Assembly (NCBI GenBank): GCA_021730635.1
Contig: JAJNNC010000010.1
Coordinates: forward strand, 62,001 to 126,000
Direction: 5' to 3'
Origin: Catalimonadaceae bacterium JC749
GTDB taxonomy: Bacteria > Bacteroidota > Bacteroidia > Cytophagales > Cyclobacteriaceae
DNA: 64,000 nucleotides
A program made the translations under genes and the position numbers. The notes under the pieces are model-generated. The model saw only the letters and a list, made by a program, of their open reading frames with translations. It was not told the DNA's origin and made no database searches. The stretch's first letter is position 1; the number at the start of each line of letters is the position of its first letter. Shown here in pieces: positions 7,479 through 16,732 of the stretch.

Positions 7479-10400
7479 CCTTTATTTAAGAAAGATCCCT
7501 TGGTGAGGTGGGCTATGACAACACTGCCATTGGCAATACTTTCTTTTTTTTGTAACTTGGTGTTAATACTACTATTACCTGGCCATGAAAAAGTTCTTTG
7601 TAGTGTGCTACCTGCTATTGTATTCTCTTTCCCTATTAGGCAGCGATACCACCGATAGTTTGAAGCTCCTGTTAGACAAGCATCCTATGCAAGATACGGC
7701 CCGGGTTAATTTGCTGAACCTGTTAGGATACAACTTTTGGATTATAGATCCCCTGCAGTCGGAGATGTATGGCCATGAAGCCCTACGGTTGGCCGACACG
7801 CTTCAATATGCACAGGGAGAAGCTTTTGCCAACAGAGTGGTGGGCGTGTCCCACTGGTCACGGGGGCATTATGTGACAGCCCTGGAATACCTTTTCAGTG
7901 CATTGAAAATTTACCAGACGCTGGACGATACCAAAGGCATTGGCAGTATTTTTAATAATCTGGGATTAGTCTACTTTGATCAGGGAGATTATGCGCTGGG
8001 GCTGGAATATTTCGAGGAATCTCTGGTACGCTACAGAAGTATCGGTTTTGAGGATGGAGAGGTGAGAGTGCTGAATAATCTGGGTAGGGCTTACATGCGC
8101 CTAGATAGTCTTGACAAAGCGGAAGAAGTCTATAATGTGGTGTTGGAAAAGAGCCAAAGGTCGGGCAACCGGTACGATATGGCCGTGTTGTATAGCAGCC
8201 TGGGTGAGTTAAATTTTTCCCGTCAGGCCCATGAGATTGCCCTGGATTATTATAAGCGATCTTTTGCCATCAGAGAACAGATCTCCGACCTGGAGGGGAT
8301 GGCCATGTGTCTGTATCTGATGGGCAAGACTTACCTGGCCAGAGCAGAGTATGGGCTGGCAGAACAACACCTGCTGCAAGGGGTGGAAGTGGCCCTGAAG
8401 GTGAGTACCAGGAAGTGGATGTCCCACATTTATGAAACCCTGAAAGATCTGGAAGAGGCTAAGGGGAACTATCAGCAGGCCCTGGTCTACTTTGAACAGT
8501 TCTCGGCCCGCAAAGACAGCCTCTTTGATGAGGAAAAGTCCCGTCAGATCGCTGAGATGGAAACCCGCTTCCAGACCCTGCAGAAAGAACAGACCCTGCA
8601 GATGCAGGAAAAACAACTGCAAATCTATCAGCAACAAGCCCGGCTGCAAGCCCTGATCCGCAATGGACTGCTGCTGGGTCTGCTCGTGCTGCTGGTGATG
8701 GGCTATCTGGTGGTGAGTCGTCAGCGGCTGAAGATCAGAAAGAACAAGGAGCTGCTGGAAAAGAGTCGTCAGATCCATGCCTCGGAACAGGCCCTGGCAG
8801 TCGCTGCGCTGGAGAATGTGCGATTGAAGGAAAAAGAGCTGCGCCAGGAGCTGGACTACAAGAACAAGGAGCTGACCAGCTATACGATCAACTTCATCCA
8901 GAAGAATGAGCTGATGGAGGAGCTGAAAGCAGGCATAGAGCAGCTGAAGAAGTCCCAGGACAGAGAAGTAGCCCACAAGCTCAATGGCTTGAACCGCTTG
9001 GTGGAAAACAGTCTGCACATAGACAGAGACTGGGAAGACTTCAAGCGTCATTTTGAGGAGGTGCACAAGGATTTCTTCAAGACCTTGAAAGAGCAGTGTG
9101 CTGAGCTGACCAACAATGAGTTGAAGCTGTGTGCCTTGTTGAAGCTGAACATGAATTTGAAGGAAGCTGCCAGCATGTTGGGCATCTCTCCGGAGAGTGT
9201 CAAGACAGCCCGCTATCGGTTGAGAAAGAAGCTCAACTTGTCCAGGGATGAAAACCTGGTAGATCATATCATCCACCTGGAAAGTGGTTTGGCGAAATCA
9301 AATAATGAATAGCCTTTATTTAAGAAAGATCCCTTGGTGAGGTGGGCTATGACAACACTGCCATTGGCAATACTTTCTTTTTTTTGTAACTTGGTGTTAA
9401 TACTACTATTACCTGGCCATGAAAAAGTTCTTTGTAGTGTGCTACCTGCTATTGTATTCTCTTTCCCTATTAGGCAGCGATACCACCGATAGTTTGAAGC
9501 TCCTGTTAGACAAGCATCCTATGCAAGATACGGCCCGGGTTAATTTGCTGAACCTGTTAGGATACAACTTTTGGATTATAGATCCCCTGCAGTCGGAGAT
9601 GTATGGCCATGAAGCCCTACGGTTGGCCGACACGCTTCAATATGCACAGGGAGAAGCTTTTGCCAACAGAGTGGTGGGCGTGTCCCACTGGTCACGGGGG
9701 CATTATGTGACAGCCCTGGAATACCTTTTCAGTGCATTGAAAATTTACCAGACGCTGGACGATACCAAAGGCATTGGCAGTATTTTTAATAATCTGGGAT
9801 TAGTCTACTTTGATCAGGGAGATTATGCGCTGGGGCTGGAATATTTCGAGGAATCTCTGGTACGCTACAGAAGTATCGGTTTTGAGGATGGAGAGGTGAG
9901 AGTGCTGAATAATCTGGGTAGGGCTTACATGCGCCTAGATAGTCTTGACAAAGCGGAAGAAGTCTATAATGTGGTGTTGGAAAAGAGCCAAAGGTCGGGC
10001 AACCGGTACGATATGGCCGTGTTGTATAGCAGCCTGGGTGAGTTAAATTTTTCCCGTCAGGCCCATGAGATTGCCCTGGATTATTATAAGCGATCTTTTG
10101 CCATCAGAGAACAGATCTCCGACCTGGAGGGGATGGCCATGTGTCTGTATCTGATGGGCAAGACTTACCTGGCCAGAGCAGAGTATGGGCTGGCAGAACA
10201 ACACCTGCTGCAAGGGGTGGAAGTGGCCCTGAAGGTGAGTACCAGGAAGTGGATGTCCCACATTTATGAAACCCTGAAAGATCTGGAAGAGGCTAAGGGG
10301 AACTATCAGCAGGCCCTGGTCTACTTTGAACAGTTCTCGGCCCGCAAAGACAGCCTCTTTGATGAGGAAAAGTCCCGTCAGATCGCTGAGATGGAAACCC

Positions 10401-11116
10401 GCTTCCAGACCCTGCAGAAAGAACAGACCCTGCAGATGCAGGAAAAACAACTGCAAATCTATCAGCAACAAGCCCGGCTGCAAGCCCTGATCCGCAATGG
10501 ACTGCTGCTGGGTCTGCTCGTGCTGCTGGTGATGGGCTATCTGGTGGTGAGTCGTCAGCGGCTGAAGATCAGAAAGAACAAGGAGCTGCTGGAAAAGAGT
10601 CGTCAGATCCATGCCTCGGAACAGGCCCTGGCAGTCGCTGCGCTGGAGAATGTGCGATTGAAGGAAAAAGAGCTGCGCCAGGAGCTGGACTACAAGAACA
10701 AGGAGCTGACCAGCTATACGATCAACTTCATCCAGAAGAATGAGCTGATGGAGGAGCTGAAAGCAGGCATAGAGCAGCTGAAGAAGTCCCAGGACAGAGA
10801 AGTAGCCCACAAGCTCAATGGCTTGAACCGCTTGGTGGAAAACAGTCTGCACATAGACAGAGACTGGGAAGACTTCAAGCGTCATTTTGAGGAGGTGCAC
10901 AAGGATTTCTTCAAGACCTTGAAAGAGCAGTGTGCTGAGCTGACCAACAATGAGTTGAAGCTGTGTGCCTTGTTGAAGCTGAACATGAATTTGAAGGAAG
11001 CTGCCAGCATGTTGGGCATCTCTCCGGAGAGTGTCAAGACAGCCCGCTATCGGTTGAGAAAGAAGCTCAACTTGTCCAGGGATGAAAACCTGGTAGATCA
11101 TATCATCCACCTGGAA
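6711..11116 (+). repeat. Direct tandem repeat, period 1834 bp, spanning three regulator genes
   Basis: By eye, 6711-9282 is identical to 8545-11116, about 2.57 kb of direct repeat at an offset of 1834 bp. It includes gene bodies and the whole intergenic segment (7479-7584 equals 9313-9418). To the left, a further 110 bp (6468-6577) is identical, then a few short divergent patches occur before 6711. Identity stops sharply at 9283/11117, where the C-terminal tails differ. The pattern fits gene conversion between two older paralogs followed by unequal crossing-over. An assembly artefact cannot be excluded from sequence alone. Confidence 0.85.
7585..9312 (+). CDS. Membrane-bound TPR regulator with C-terminal LuxR-like HTH, copy 2 (chimeric)
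   Basis: This 575-residue protein has the same layout as copy 1: signal segment, periplasmic TPR region, membrane helix near 357-377, coiled coil and HTH. Its first half equals copy 3, whereas its tail (SGLAKSNNE) equals copy 1. It therefore looks like the recombinant product of unequal crossing-over between the flanking genes. The start ATG is preceded by a T-rich tract and TTTGTAACTTG (7549-7559), as at the other two copies. All three cytoplasmic halves are the same up to the tail, so all three should recognise the same DNA. Confidence 0.87.
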   Translation: MKKFFVVCYLLLYSLSLLGSDTTDSLKLLLDKHPMQDTARVNLLNLLGYNFWIIDPLQSEMYGHEALRLADTLQYAQGEAFANRVVGVSHWSRGHYVTALEYLFSALKIYQTLDDTKGIGSIFNNLGLVYFDQGDYALGLEYFEESLVRYRSIGFEDGEVRVLNNLGRAYMRLDSLDKAEEVYNVVLEKSQRSGNRYDMAVLYSSLGELNFSRQAHEIALDYYKRSFAIREQISDLEGMAMCLYLMGKTYLARAEYGLAEQHLLQGVEVALKVSTRKWMSHIYETLKDLEEAKGNYQQALVYFEQFSARKDSLFDEEKSRQIAEMETRFQTLQKEQTLQMQEKQLQIYQQQARLQALIRNGLLLGLLVLLVMGYLVVSRQRLKIRKNKELLEKSRQIHASEQALAVAALENVRLKEKELRQELDYKNKELTSYTINFIQKNELMEELKAGIEQLKKSQDREVAHKLNGLNRLVENSLHIDRDWEDFKRHFEEVHKDFFKTLKEQCAELTNNELKLCALLKLNMNLKEAASMLGISPESVKTARYRLRKKLNLSRDENLVDHIIHLESGLAKSNNE

Positions 11117-11164
11117 CATGACCTTTTCGAAACCCACCCTGATTCTGTTTTAGAAAAACATTGA
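9419..11164 (+). CDS. Membrane-bound TPR regulator with C-terminal LuxR-like HTH, copy 3
   Basis: This 581-residue protein is identical to copy 2 up to HIIHLE and then ends with a different tail (HDLFETHPDSVLEKH). Domains are as in the other copies: signal segment, TPR sensor, single membrane helix, coiled coil, LuxR-like HTH. The unique tail marks it as the original right-hand paralog of the cluster. The leader, including the TTTGTAACTTG element, is identical to that of copy 2. It is convergent with the TonB-receptor gene that follows. Confidence 0.87.
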   Translation: MKKFFVVCYLLLYSLSLLGSDTTDSLKLLLDKHPMQDTARVNLLNLLGYNFWIIDPLQSEMYGHEALRLADTLQYAQGEAFANRVVGVSHWSRGHYVTALEYLFSALKIYQTLDDTKGIGSIFNNLGLVYFDQGDYALGLEYFEESLVRYRSIGFEDGEVRVLNNLGRAYMRLDSLDKAEEVYNVVLEKSQRSGNRYDMAVLYSSLGELNFSRQAHEIALDYYKRSFAIREQISDLEGMAMCLYLMGKTYLARAEYGLAEQHLLQGVEVALKVSTRKWMSHIYETLKDLEEAKGNYQQALVYFEQFSARKDSLFDEEKSRQIAEMETRFQTLQKEQTLQMQEKQLQIYQQQARLQALIRNGLLLGLLVLLVMGYLVVSRQRLKIRKNKELLEKSRQIHASEQALAVAALENVRLKEKELRQELDYKNKELTSYTINFIQKNELMEELKAGIEQLKKSQDREVAHKLNGLNRLVENSLHIDRDWEDFKRHFEEVHKDFFKTLKEQCAELTNNELKLCALLKLNMNLKEAASMLGISPESVKTARYRLRKKLNLSRDENLVDHIIHLEHDLFETHPDSVLEKH

Positions 11165-11259
11165 GCAGATGTCAGTACTACTTACTATTCTGTTTTATGG
11201 AAAGGTAACACCCTGAACTTGCGTATCCAGGGTATTACACATGAAGGGTTGAGCCAATC

Positions 11260-13692
11260 TTAATGCACCCTTTTCTGTTCTTCTTCCGATCCGGTGGTTT
11301 GGGTTCTGGCAGGCTTCAGCTTTTTCCCAAAATTCCGGCTATAGGTAAGTTTTATCACCCTAGGTTCCACCTTATATACTTCCTGAGTATCCAGGTGAAG
11401 CTCCGGAAAATCCGTGTGTAGCTGCCAGGAGGTTGTCCAGAAAATATCATCCATTGTAAGCCGGAGGGTTCCCCGCTCGTCCTTTAGCTTTTTTTCTACC
11501 CCTACATTGAGCGTACCCATAGCCCGCTGGGTGGTAATACCATACAGGAAAGGGGATTGGAAATATCCGGATAGTTCCAGGGCAAAACTGCCGGAAAACT
11601 GAAGGCGTTGGGTGGAATGAAGCCGCAGGCTGTATTGCGTTACGCTGATTTCATCTATTAAATAATCGGCAACGGCTTTTTGCCGGGTACCAGTCAGCAC
11701 ATTTTGCATACTCCACCAGGCAGTAACCTCCCAGGGAAAAGCGGCCGTCAGGGTATGGGTGGTTCGCTGAGATAAATTCTCTGCCTGATACAGCACCTGC
11801 CGGGTTTCCTGATTCACCCTGGGCTGAAAGTCTGCAATGGCATCCTGTTCATACCCCCACTGCCAGGAAAACAACCATTCTTTCCATCGATATTCCGCCT
11901 TCAACGCATCACTGATAGAAGGTTGAAGGGCCGGGTTTCCCGTGAACAGGTTGTTAGGTCCCAGAAAAATCATAAAGGGAGCCAGGTTGTTGAAGGTAGG
12001 GCGGGTAATCCGGCGGCTGTACGAAAGCTGTATCCCCTGTTCTTCGGTAAGATCATGGGCGAAAAGAAGGCTGGGAAAAAGTTTTCCATAACGTCGGTCA
12101 ATCATACGCTGCTCTTCCGTAGAACTCAGGTCTGTATCTGTCAGTTCGTAGCGCACTCCGGCAATGATTTGTGTACTTTCGTTCATCTGCCATTGCCAGG
12201 AGGTATAGGCGGCTGCAATATTTTCATGTAAACGGTATTGACCACTCAGGCCTTCATCCAATATCGGTTGCTCTGCTGTCAGGTTGGTAACCGCCACATC
12301 GTTGGTAAACCGGGACAAGGATCCTTTCAGTCCGGTGTCCCATTGGAGTCGGTCATTGATCTGATGCCTGTAATCTACTTTAGCCACAGCAATGTTGATC
12401 GGTGTTCGTTTACTGATCTTCATTTTCTCCTGATGAATAGAATCTCCTTCCTGTGCATTAATGAAGGTATTGGTATAATCAGTAGGGTTGTTATCATGAT
12501 ACCACAGATAATCCAGATCGAGCCGGATTTCCTGCCGTTCATTAAAGGTATGGTCCAGGTTAAGATTACCCATCAGATGACGCCAGTGATTGATCTCTTT
12601 ATTCTCTACCGTTATGAAGGTGGTTGGCGTGTTGGGAAGCGCAGACACCCCCTGGTTAAAGGCATCCATCGTCCAACGGTTACTATAGCCAGCAACCGTA
12701 CCTCCCAAAAAAGTCTGGGGTGTGAAAGCGTAGTCAAAACCCACACGCGCATGATGGGTATAAATGATGGGTTTCCGTTCGCTACCGTTGCTGTTTTCAC
12801 CCGGCAGGCCCTGGTGGAGAATGCGCAGGTGAGAATCCCAGTATTCATGGGTGCGGTTCCTTAAAAAGGAATAATCGCCAGATAGACTGAGTTTCTTCCC
12901 CCGGTAGTTCAGGTTGGTACTGCCCGCTGTCTTTTCCGCCCATCCATACCCTGCGGTAAGGGCGTAGGAACCATGCACACCGGTGTCCTGGTTCTTTTTC
13001 AGTACAATATTAATAATACCTGCGGTACCTTCAGCCTCATAACGGGCGGGTGGATTGGTAATTAGCTCTATCTTTTCAATAGTGCTGCCATGCATGCCCT
13101 GCAACATGTCTACCACTGCCGACATGGGTAAATGGCTGAGCTTGCCATTGATCATGACGGCTACCCCATCCTTTCCTCCCAGGGCCAGTGAGCGGCTTTG
13201 CCGGTTGACTACCACCCCGGGCGACCGCTCCAGTATGTCGAGCGCCGTGCCACCGGCACTGGTAATACTTTGCTGCACATTGACGGTCAGGCGGTCGATA
13301 CCTTGCTCGAACAAAGGTTTTTGACCTTCCACTACTACCTCTCCCAAGGTTTGCACCGCTTCTGTCAGCATGATAGTACCAACCTTCCTTTGCGGTTGTC
13401 CCGGTAAGACAGTAATGGGAGGGGTATAGGTGGTCTGATAACCAACCATAGAGGCGGCCAACAGGTAACTGTCCGGAGCATTGATCTCCAGCTCAAAATA
13501 TCCTGCTTCGTTGGTGACCACGCCGGTGACCAGGGAAGAATCCTGTACACTAAGTAAAAGCACATTGGCGAAAGGGATAGGCTGGCTGTCAGGCCCCGCC
13601 ACCTGGCCTTTCAATTGTGTTTGACTATATGCCTTCCCGCTTGTCAGAAAACATAGTAGCCCTATGCTGTAGTAGAAAATTGTTTTCATCAT
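11260..13692 (-). CDS. TonB-dependent receptor, outer-membrane beta-barrel family (OMP_b-brl_3 type)
   Basis: This is an 810-residue outer-membrane receptor. It has a signal peptide (cleavage near KAYS/QTQ, residue 24), a carboxypeptidase-like regulatory domain (about 27-110: LKGQVAGPDSQPIPFANVLL), a plug domain (about 140-235: ALDILERSPGVVV, then IEKIELITNPPARYEAEG) and a long C-terminal barrel. No SusD partner is adjacent, so the substrate cannot be inferred and carbohydrate import is not indicated. The upstream region carries the same operator pair as the 277 gene, oriented toward this gene. The C-terminus is polar (EEEQKRVH) rather than a terminal Phe. Confidence 0.88.
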   Translation of the reverse strand: MMKTIFYYSIGLLCFLTSGKAYSQTQLKGQVAGPDSQPIPFANVLLLSVQDSSLVTGVVTNEAGYFELEINAPDSYLLAASMVGYQTTYTPPITVLPGQPQRKVGTIMLTEAVQTLGEVVVEGQKPLFEQGIDRLTVNVQQSITSAGGTALDILERSPGVVVNRQSRSLALGGKDGVAVMINGKLSHLPMSAVVDMLQGMHGSTIEKIELITNPPARYEAEGTAGIINIVLKKNQDTGVHGSYALTAGYGWAEKTAGSTNLNYRGKKLSLSGDYSFLRNRTHEYWDSHLRILHQGLPGENSNGSERKPIIYTHHARVGFDYAFTPQTFLGGTVAGYSNRWTMDAFNQGVSALPNTPTTFITVENKEINHWRHLMGNLNLDHTFNERQEIRLDLDYLWYHDNNPTDYTNTFINAQEGDSIHQEKMKISKRTPINIAVAKVDYRHQINDRLQWDTGLKGSLSRFTNDVAVTNLTAEQPILDEGLSGQYRLHENIAAAYTSWQWQMNESTQIIAGVRYELTDTDLSSTEEQRMIDRRYGKLFPSLLFAHDLTEEQGIQLSYSRRITRPTFNNLAPFMIFLGPNNLFTGNPALQPSISDALKAEYRWKEWLFSWQWGYEQDAIADFQPRVNQETRQVLYQAENLSQRTTHTLTAAFPWEVTAWWSMQNVLTGTRQKAVADYLIDEISVTQYSLRLHSTQRLQFSGSFALELSGYFQSPFLYGITTQRAMGTLNVGVEKKLKDERGTLRLTMDDIFWTTSWQLHTDFPELHLDTQEVYKVEPRVIKLTYSRNFGKKLKPARTQTTGSEEEQKRVH

Positions 13693-13766
13693 TAGTTAAA
13701 TCATTGAAGAAATTTATGTGAGAACGATGCAGCATGAAGTCTGCTGTTCTTTATCATTGTTGATGA

Positions 13767-13774
13767 CAAAGGTC
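13767..13774 (-). promoter_or_regulatory. Candidate -7 element for the TonB receptor gene
   Basis: On the minus strand GACCTTTG (13774 down to 13767) departs by one base from TAnnTTTG and shares ACCTTTG with the promoter of the 277 gene. It lies 33 nt beyond the proximal operator, against 34 nt at the other locus. Confidence 0.5.
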
Positions 13775-13806
13775 TGAGGCTATTAAAAGAAAAGGAAATA
13801 AAGAGG

Positions 13807-13856
13807 GTAAACAATAAGTTTACAGCCGGACACCGGAGGGTAGACAATAAGTGTAC
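13807..13856. promoter_or_regulatory. Tandem operator pair upstream of the TonB receptor
   Basis: GTAAACAATAAGTTTAC (13807-13823) is a perfect inverted repeat around AATAA, and GTAGACAATAAGTGTAC (13840-13856) is an imperfect one; the starts are 33 bp apart. Read on the minus strand toward the receptor, they match the pair at 137-186 in order, orientation and spacing, and 18 bp (AACAATAAGTTTACAGCC) is identical between the loci. The 322-bp gap 13693-14014 holds this element and otherwise nothing I recognise. Confidence 0.72.
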
Positions 13857-14014
13857 AGGCAGGAATATCGGTCTTTTTAATGGGCTGGGCTGCTTCTTTG
13901 CAGATGACTTCTACTTTTATCCCATTCAGAGACAATAAAATGCATTACCATTTGCTTGCGCCAGTATTAAGTGTAATTTTAACCAATATTTAACTTTACA
14001 CGACCTGATATACT

Positions 14015-14851
14015 ATGAAGCTTTACAAGACCAAAGCCGGAATACTGGTGGAGCATAACCAGCACTTCTTTCTAAACAAGGAAAAAGAATGGGATGTACT
14101 CATCAATCAAGACAACCTTTATGATGCCATTGTGCAATCGCTGAACAACTGGAAACAGGTGGAAGATGGACAACAACTCATAGAAGAGCAAATATTACCT
14201 CCCATAGGTACACAGGAAGTCTGGGCAGCAGGCGTTACCTATTATCGCAGCCGTGATGCCCGTATGGAAGAATCCAAAGCAGCAGGAGGAGGCAGCTTTT
14301 ATGACCGCGTATATGAAGCCGACCGGCCGGAATTGTTTTTTAAAGCACCTCATTATCGTACAGTAGGCCATCTAGACCAGGTGAAAATCAGAAAAGACTC
14401 TGCCTGGGATGTGCCTGAACCGGAACTTACGCTGGTGGTCACCTCATCCGGAAAAATTATAGGGTATACCATTGGCAATGATATGAGTTCTCGCAGTATC
14501 GAAGGAGAAAATCCGTTGTATCTTCCCCAGGCCAAATCTTATAACAAAAGCGCAGCGATTGGCCCTTGTATTTATGTCAGTACGCAACCTCTGCCAGCCG
14601 ATACACTCATTCAACTGGTGATTGAGCGATCAGGAAAGGTTGTGTTTCAGGGAGAAACCAGTCTGTCTCAAATGAAGAGAGATCCGCAGGAGCTGGTGCA
14701 GTATCTTTTCCGGGAATGTGATTTTCCGAAAGGATGTTTCCTGATGACCGGCACAGGTATCATTCCCGACAATGATTTCACCCTGGCTTCAGGAGATCAG
14801 ATCAGTATCACTATCGGTCCTATAGGCACCCTGGTGAATAGGGTAGAGTAA
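14015..14851 (+). CDS. Fumarylacetoacetate hydrolase (FAH) family protein, possible 2-keto-3-deoxy-sugar-acid dehydratase
   Basis: This 278-residue protein has the FAH fold signatures: [15 protein letters not shown] near residue 72, [10 protein letters not shown], the metal-binding acidic cluster [12 protein letters not shown] near residue 130, and [20 protein letters not shown]. Members with this layout include hydrolases and the dehydratases that convert 2-keto-3-deoxy-pentonates to 2-oxoglutarate semialdehyde. The gene lies 26 nt upstream of an aldehyde dehydrogenase of the 2,5-dioxovalerate type, which favours the dehydratase role. That role is inference from context; the other enzymes of an oxidative pentose or aldarate pathway are not in the window. 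Confidence 0.8.
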   Translation: MKLYKTKAGILVEHNQHFFLNKEKEWDVLINQDNLYDAIVQSLNNWKQVEDGQQLIEEQILPPIGTQEVWAAGVTYYRSRDARMEESKAAGGGSFYDRVYEADRPELFFKAPHYRTVGHLDQVKIRKDSAWDVPEPELTLVVTSSGKIIGYTIGNDMSSRSIEGENPLYLPQAKSYNKSAAIGPCIYVSTQPLPADTLIQLVIERSGKVVFQGETSLSQMKRDPQELVQYLFRECDFPKGCFLMTGTGIIPDNDFTLASGDQISITIGPIGTLVNRVE

Positions 14852-14877
14852 TTTTTTTTAACTTTAAATTCAGCATT

Positions 14878-16470
14878 ATGCAACTTACTGGAGAACACAT
14901 TATTGCATCTAATTTTTCTAAGACACAAAGTGAAGCTTTCCAGGCTATGAATCCTATGAGTGGGGAGCGTTTAGCGACTACTTATTATGAAGCGACCAGC
15001 CAGGAAATTGATAAAGCCGTGGTAAAAGCAGAAGAGGCTTTCCGTATTTACAGAAAAAAATCAGGAAAAGAACGCGCTGCTTTTCTGGAGAAAATCGGGG
15101 AGGAAATCATGGCTTTGGGTGATGAGCTGCTGGACATTTGTGAACAGGAAACCGGCTTGCCCCAGGGGCGGTTGCAGGGAGAACGTGCCCGTACAGTAAA
15201 TCAGCTCAAACTCTTTGCCGAATTACTGAAAGAGGGATCTTGGGTAGATGCTCGCATTGATACGGCTGACCCTGACCGCACGCCCTTGCCTAAACCTGAT
15301 ATCAGGCAGATGCATATTGCCCTGGGCCCGGTAGGGGTTTTTGGGGCCAGCAATTTTCCGCTGGCTTTTTCAGTAGCAGGTGGTGATACTGCCTCAGCAC
15401 TGGCAGCGGGTTGCTCTATTGTGGTCAAAGCGCATCCTTCGCACCCGGGAACCTCCGAAATGGTAGGCCGGGCCATCGTCAGTGCGGCGGAGATTACAGG
15501 CATGCCTGAAGGTGTTTTTTCTCTCCTACAAGGCCGCACCCCGTTTGTGGGAATGTCTATTGTCAACCATCCATTGATCAAAGCCATCGGTTTCACAGGT
15601 TCCTTCAGAGGAGGGAAGGCGCTCTTTGATGCAGCTGCCAAGCGGGAAGAACCTATTCCGGTATATGCAGAAATGGGTAGCATCAATCCCGTCTTTATCC
15701 TTCCGGGGGCCCTTAAAGCCAGAAGATCTCAGATAGCCGAAGGCTACGTAAACTCCGTTACGTTAGGGGCTGGTCAGTTTTGTACCAATCCGGGTGTGGT
15801 GTTTACCCTTCAGTCGGAGGAAGCGACAGCATTTATGCAGCAAGCAGGGGACCTGATCGCTAAAGTGGAAACGGGGGCCATGCTGAACGAAAATATCGGA
15901 AAAGGCTATCAGGATCAGACTAAAAAGTTTGGCCAGGCCAACGGCGTAAAAGTGTTGGGGCAGGGGGCGACCTCCAAAATGGCAGTACCTTCTCAGGCTT
16001 ATCTCTTCAGTACGGACGTGAGGAACTTTCTGAATACACCGGACTTGTCTGAAGAAGTGTTTGGCCCCTCCTCGCTGGTAGTGGCAGCTCCCACCCGTGA
16101 AGAACTGCTACAGGCTGCCGAAAAACTGGAAGGTCATCTGACGGCCACCCTGCAGGCTACAGAAGAAGATATTGAGGACTACGGAGATTTGATCGCTATT
16201 TTGGAAAGAAAAGTAGGCAGGCTGCTCGTCAATGGTTTTCCTACCGGCGTGGAAGTGTGCCATTCGATGGTTCATGGAGGCCCTTTTCCCGCGACGACAG
16301 ATGCCCGCACCACCTCCGTTGGGACTGCGGCTATCAAACGTTTTAGCCGACCGGTATGTTACCAGAATTTTCCTCCGTTTGCCTTGCCGGATGAACTGAA
16401 AAATGAGAATCCTTTGGGAATCTGGCGGCTGCTCAATGGGCAATTAACGAAGGAAAAGAGTATTTCCTAA
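14878..16470 (+). CDS. NADP-dependent aldehyde dehydrogenase, 2,5-dioxovalerate dehydrogenase type
   Basis: This 530-residue enzyme belongs to the aldehyde dehydrogenase superfamily. Visible features are the nucleotide-binding segment with VVKAHPSHPGTS, the glycine turn GFTGSFRGG near residue 241, the catalytic Glu in EMGSINPVF, and the catalytic Cys in GAGQFCTNPG (about residue 302). The sequence follows the 2-oxoglutarate semialdehyde (2,5-dioxopentanoate) dehydrogenases, which feed 2-oxoglutarate to the TCA cycle. It is cotranscribed with the FAH-family gene just upstream. The C-terminal motif ENPLGIWRLLNGQ is typical of this subgroup. Confidence 0.85.
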   Translation: MQLTGEHIIASNFSKTQSEAFQAMNPMSGERLATTYYEATSQEIDKAVVKAEEAFRIYRKKSGKERAAFLEKIGEEIMALGDELLDICEQETGLPQGRLQGERARTVNQLKLFAELLKEGSWVDARIDTADPDRTPLPKPDIRQMHIALGPVGVFGASNFPLAFSVAGGDTASALAAGCSIVVKAHPSHPGTSEMVGRAIVSAAEITGMPEGVFSLLQGRTPFVGMSIVNHPLIKAIGFTGSFRGGKALFDAAAKREEPIPVYAEMGSINPVFILPGALKARRSQIAEGYVNSVTLGAGQFCTNPGVVFTLQSEEATAFMQQAGDLIAKVETGAMLNENIGKGYQDQTKKFGQANGVKVLGQGATSKMAVPSQAYLFSTDVRNFLNTPDLSEEVFGPSSLVVAAPTREELLQAAEKLEGHLTATLQATEEDIEDYGDLIAILERKVGRLLVNGFPTGVEVCHSMVHGGPFPATTDARTTSVGTAAIKRFSRPVCYQNFPPFALPDELKNENPLGIWRLLNGQLTKEKSIS

Positions 16471-16732
16471 GCTTTTAGAAAAGGTAAAAAGACAGCAATA
16501 GACACGATTGCTTTCACATTAGCATAGCAGGAAACTTATATCAACAATTATATTTAATTTATTAAATAAAAAATATAACTATTATTTGATAAATATAAGT
16601 AAATATCTTATTTTTGATTGAAAAAGATAAAAATATGACGAATGTAATATTTTTGATGAAATTAAAGCAGATAAAATAAAAGTATACTTCCGTCATGTGT
16701 GTCTTAGGCAATCACTACAATATGTTGATAAG
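16471..16732 (+). promoter_or_regulatory. AT-rich upstream region of the dockerin/cohesin genes
   Basis: The 260-bp gap becomes strongly AT-rich from about 16540 to 16680, unlike the flanking genes. It contains two matches to TAnnTTTG (TATTTTTG at 16609-16616 and 16648-16655), without a clear -33 box; such matches arise easily in AT-rich DNA. It is the probable promoter region of the pair at 16733 and 17428. Confidence 0.35.

Noticed and set aside
6711-11116. CRISPR or mobile-element explanation for the 1.8-kb repeats
   Set aside because: The repeat is gene-sized, coding and tandem; there are no short spaced repeats, transposase, terminal inverted repeats or target-site duplications.
11211-11236. 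ACCCTG/CAGGGT hairpin between the third regulator and the TonB receptor as terminator
   Set aside because: The stem has only six pairs with a long loop and no U-tract on either strand.
12238-12864. 208-codon plus-strand frame inside the TonB receptor gene
   Set aside because: It is antisense to a barrel with clear family features and shows no protein-like motif.
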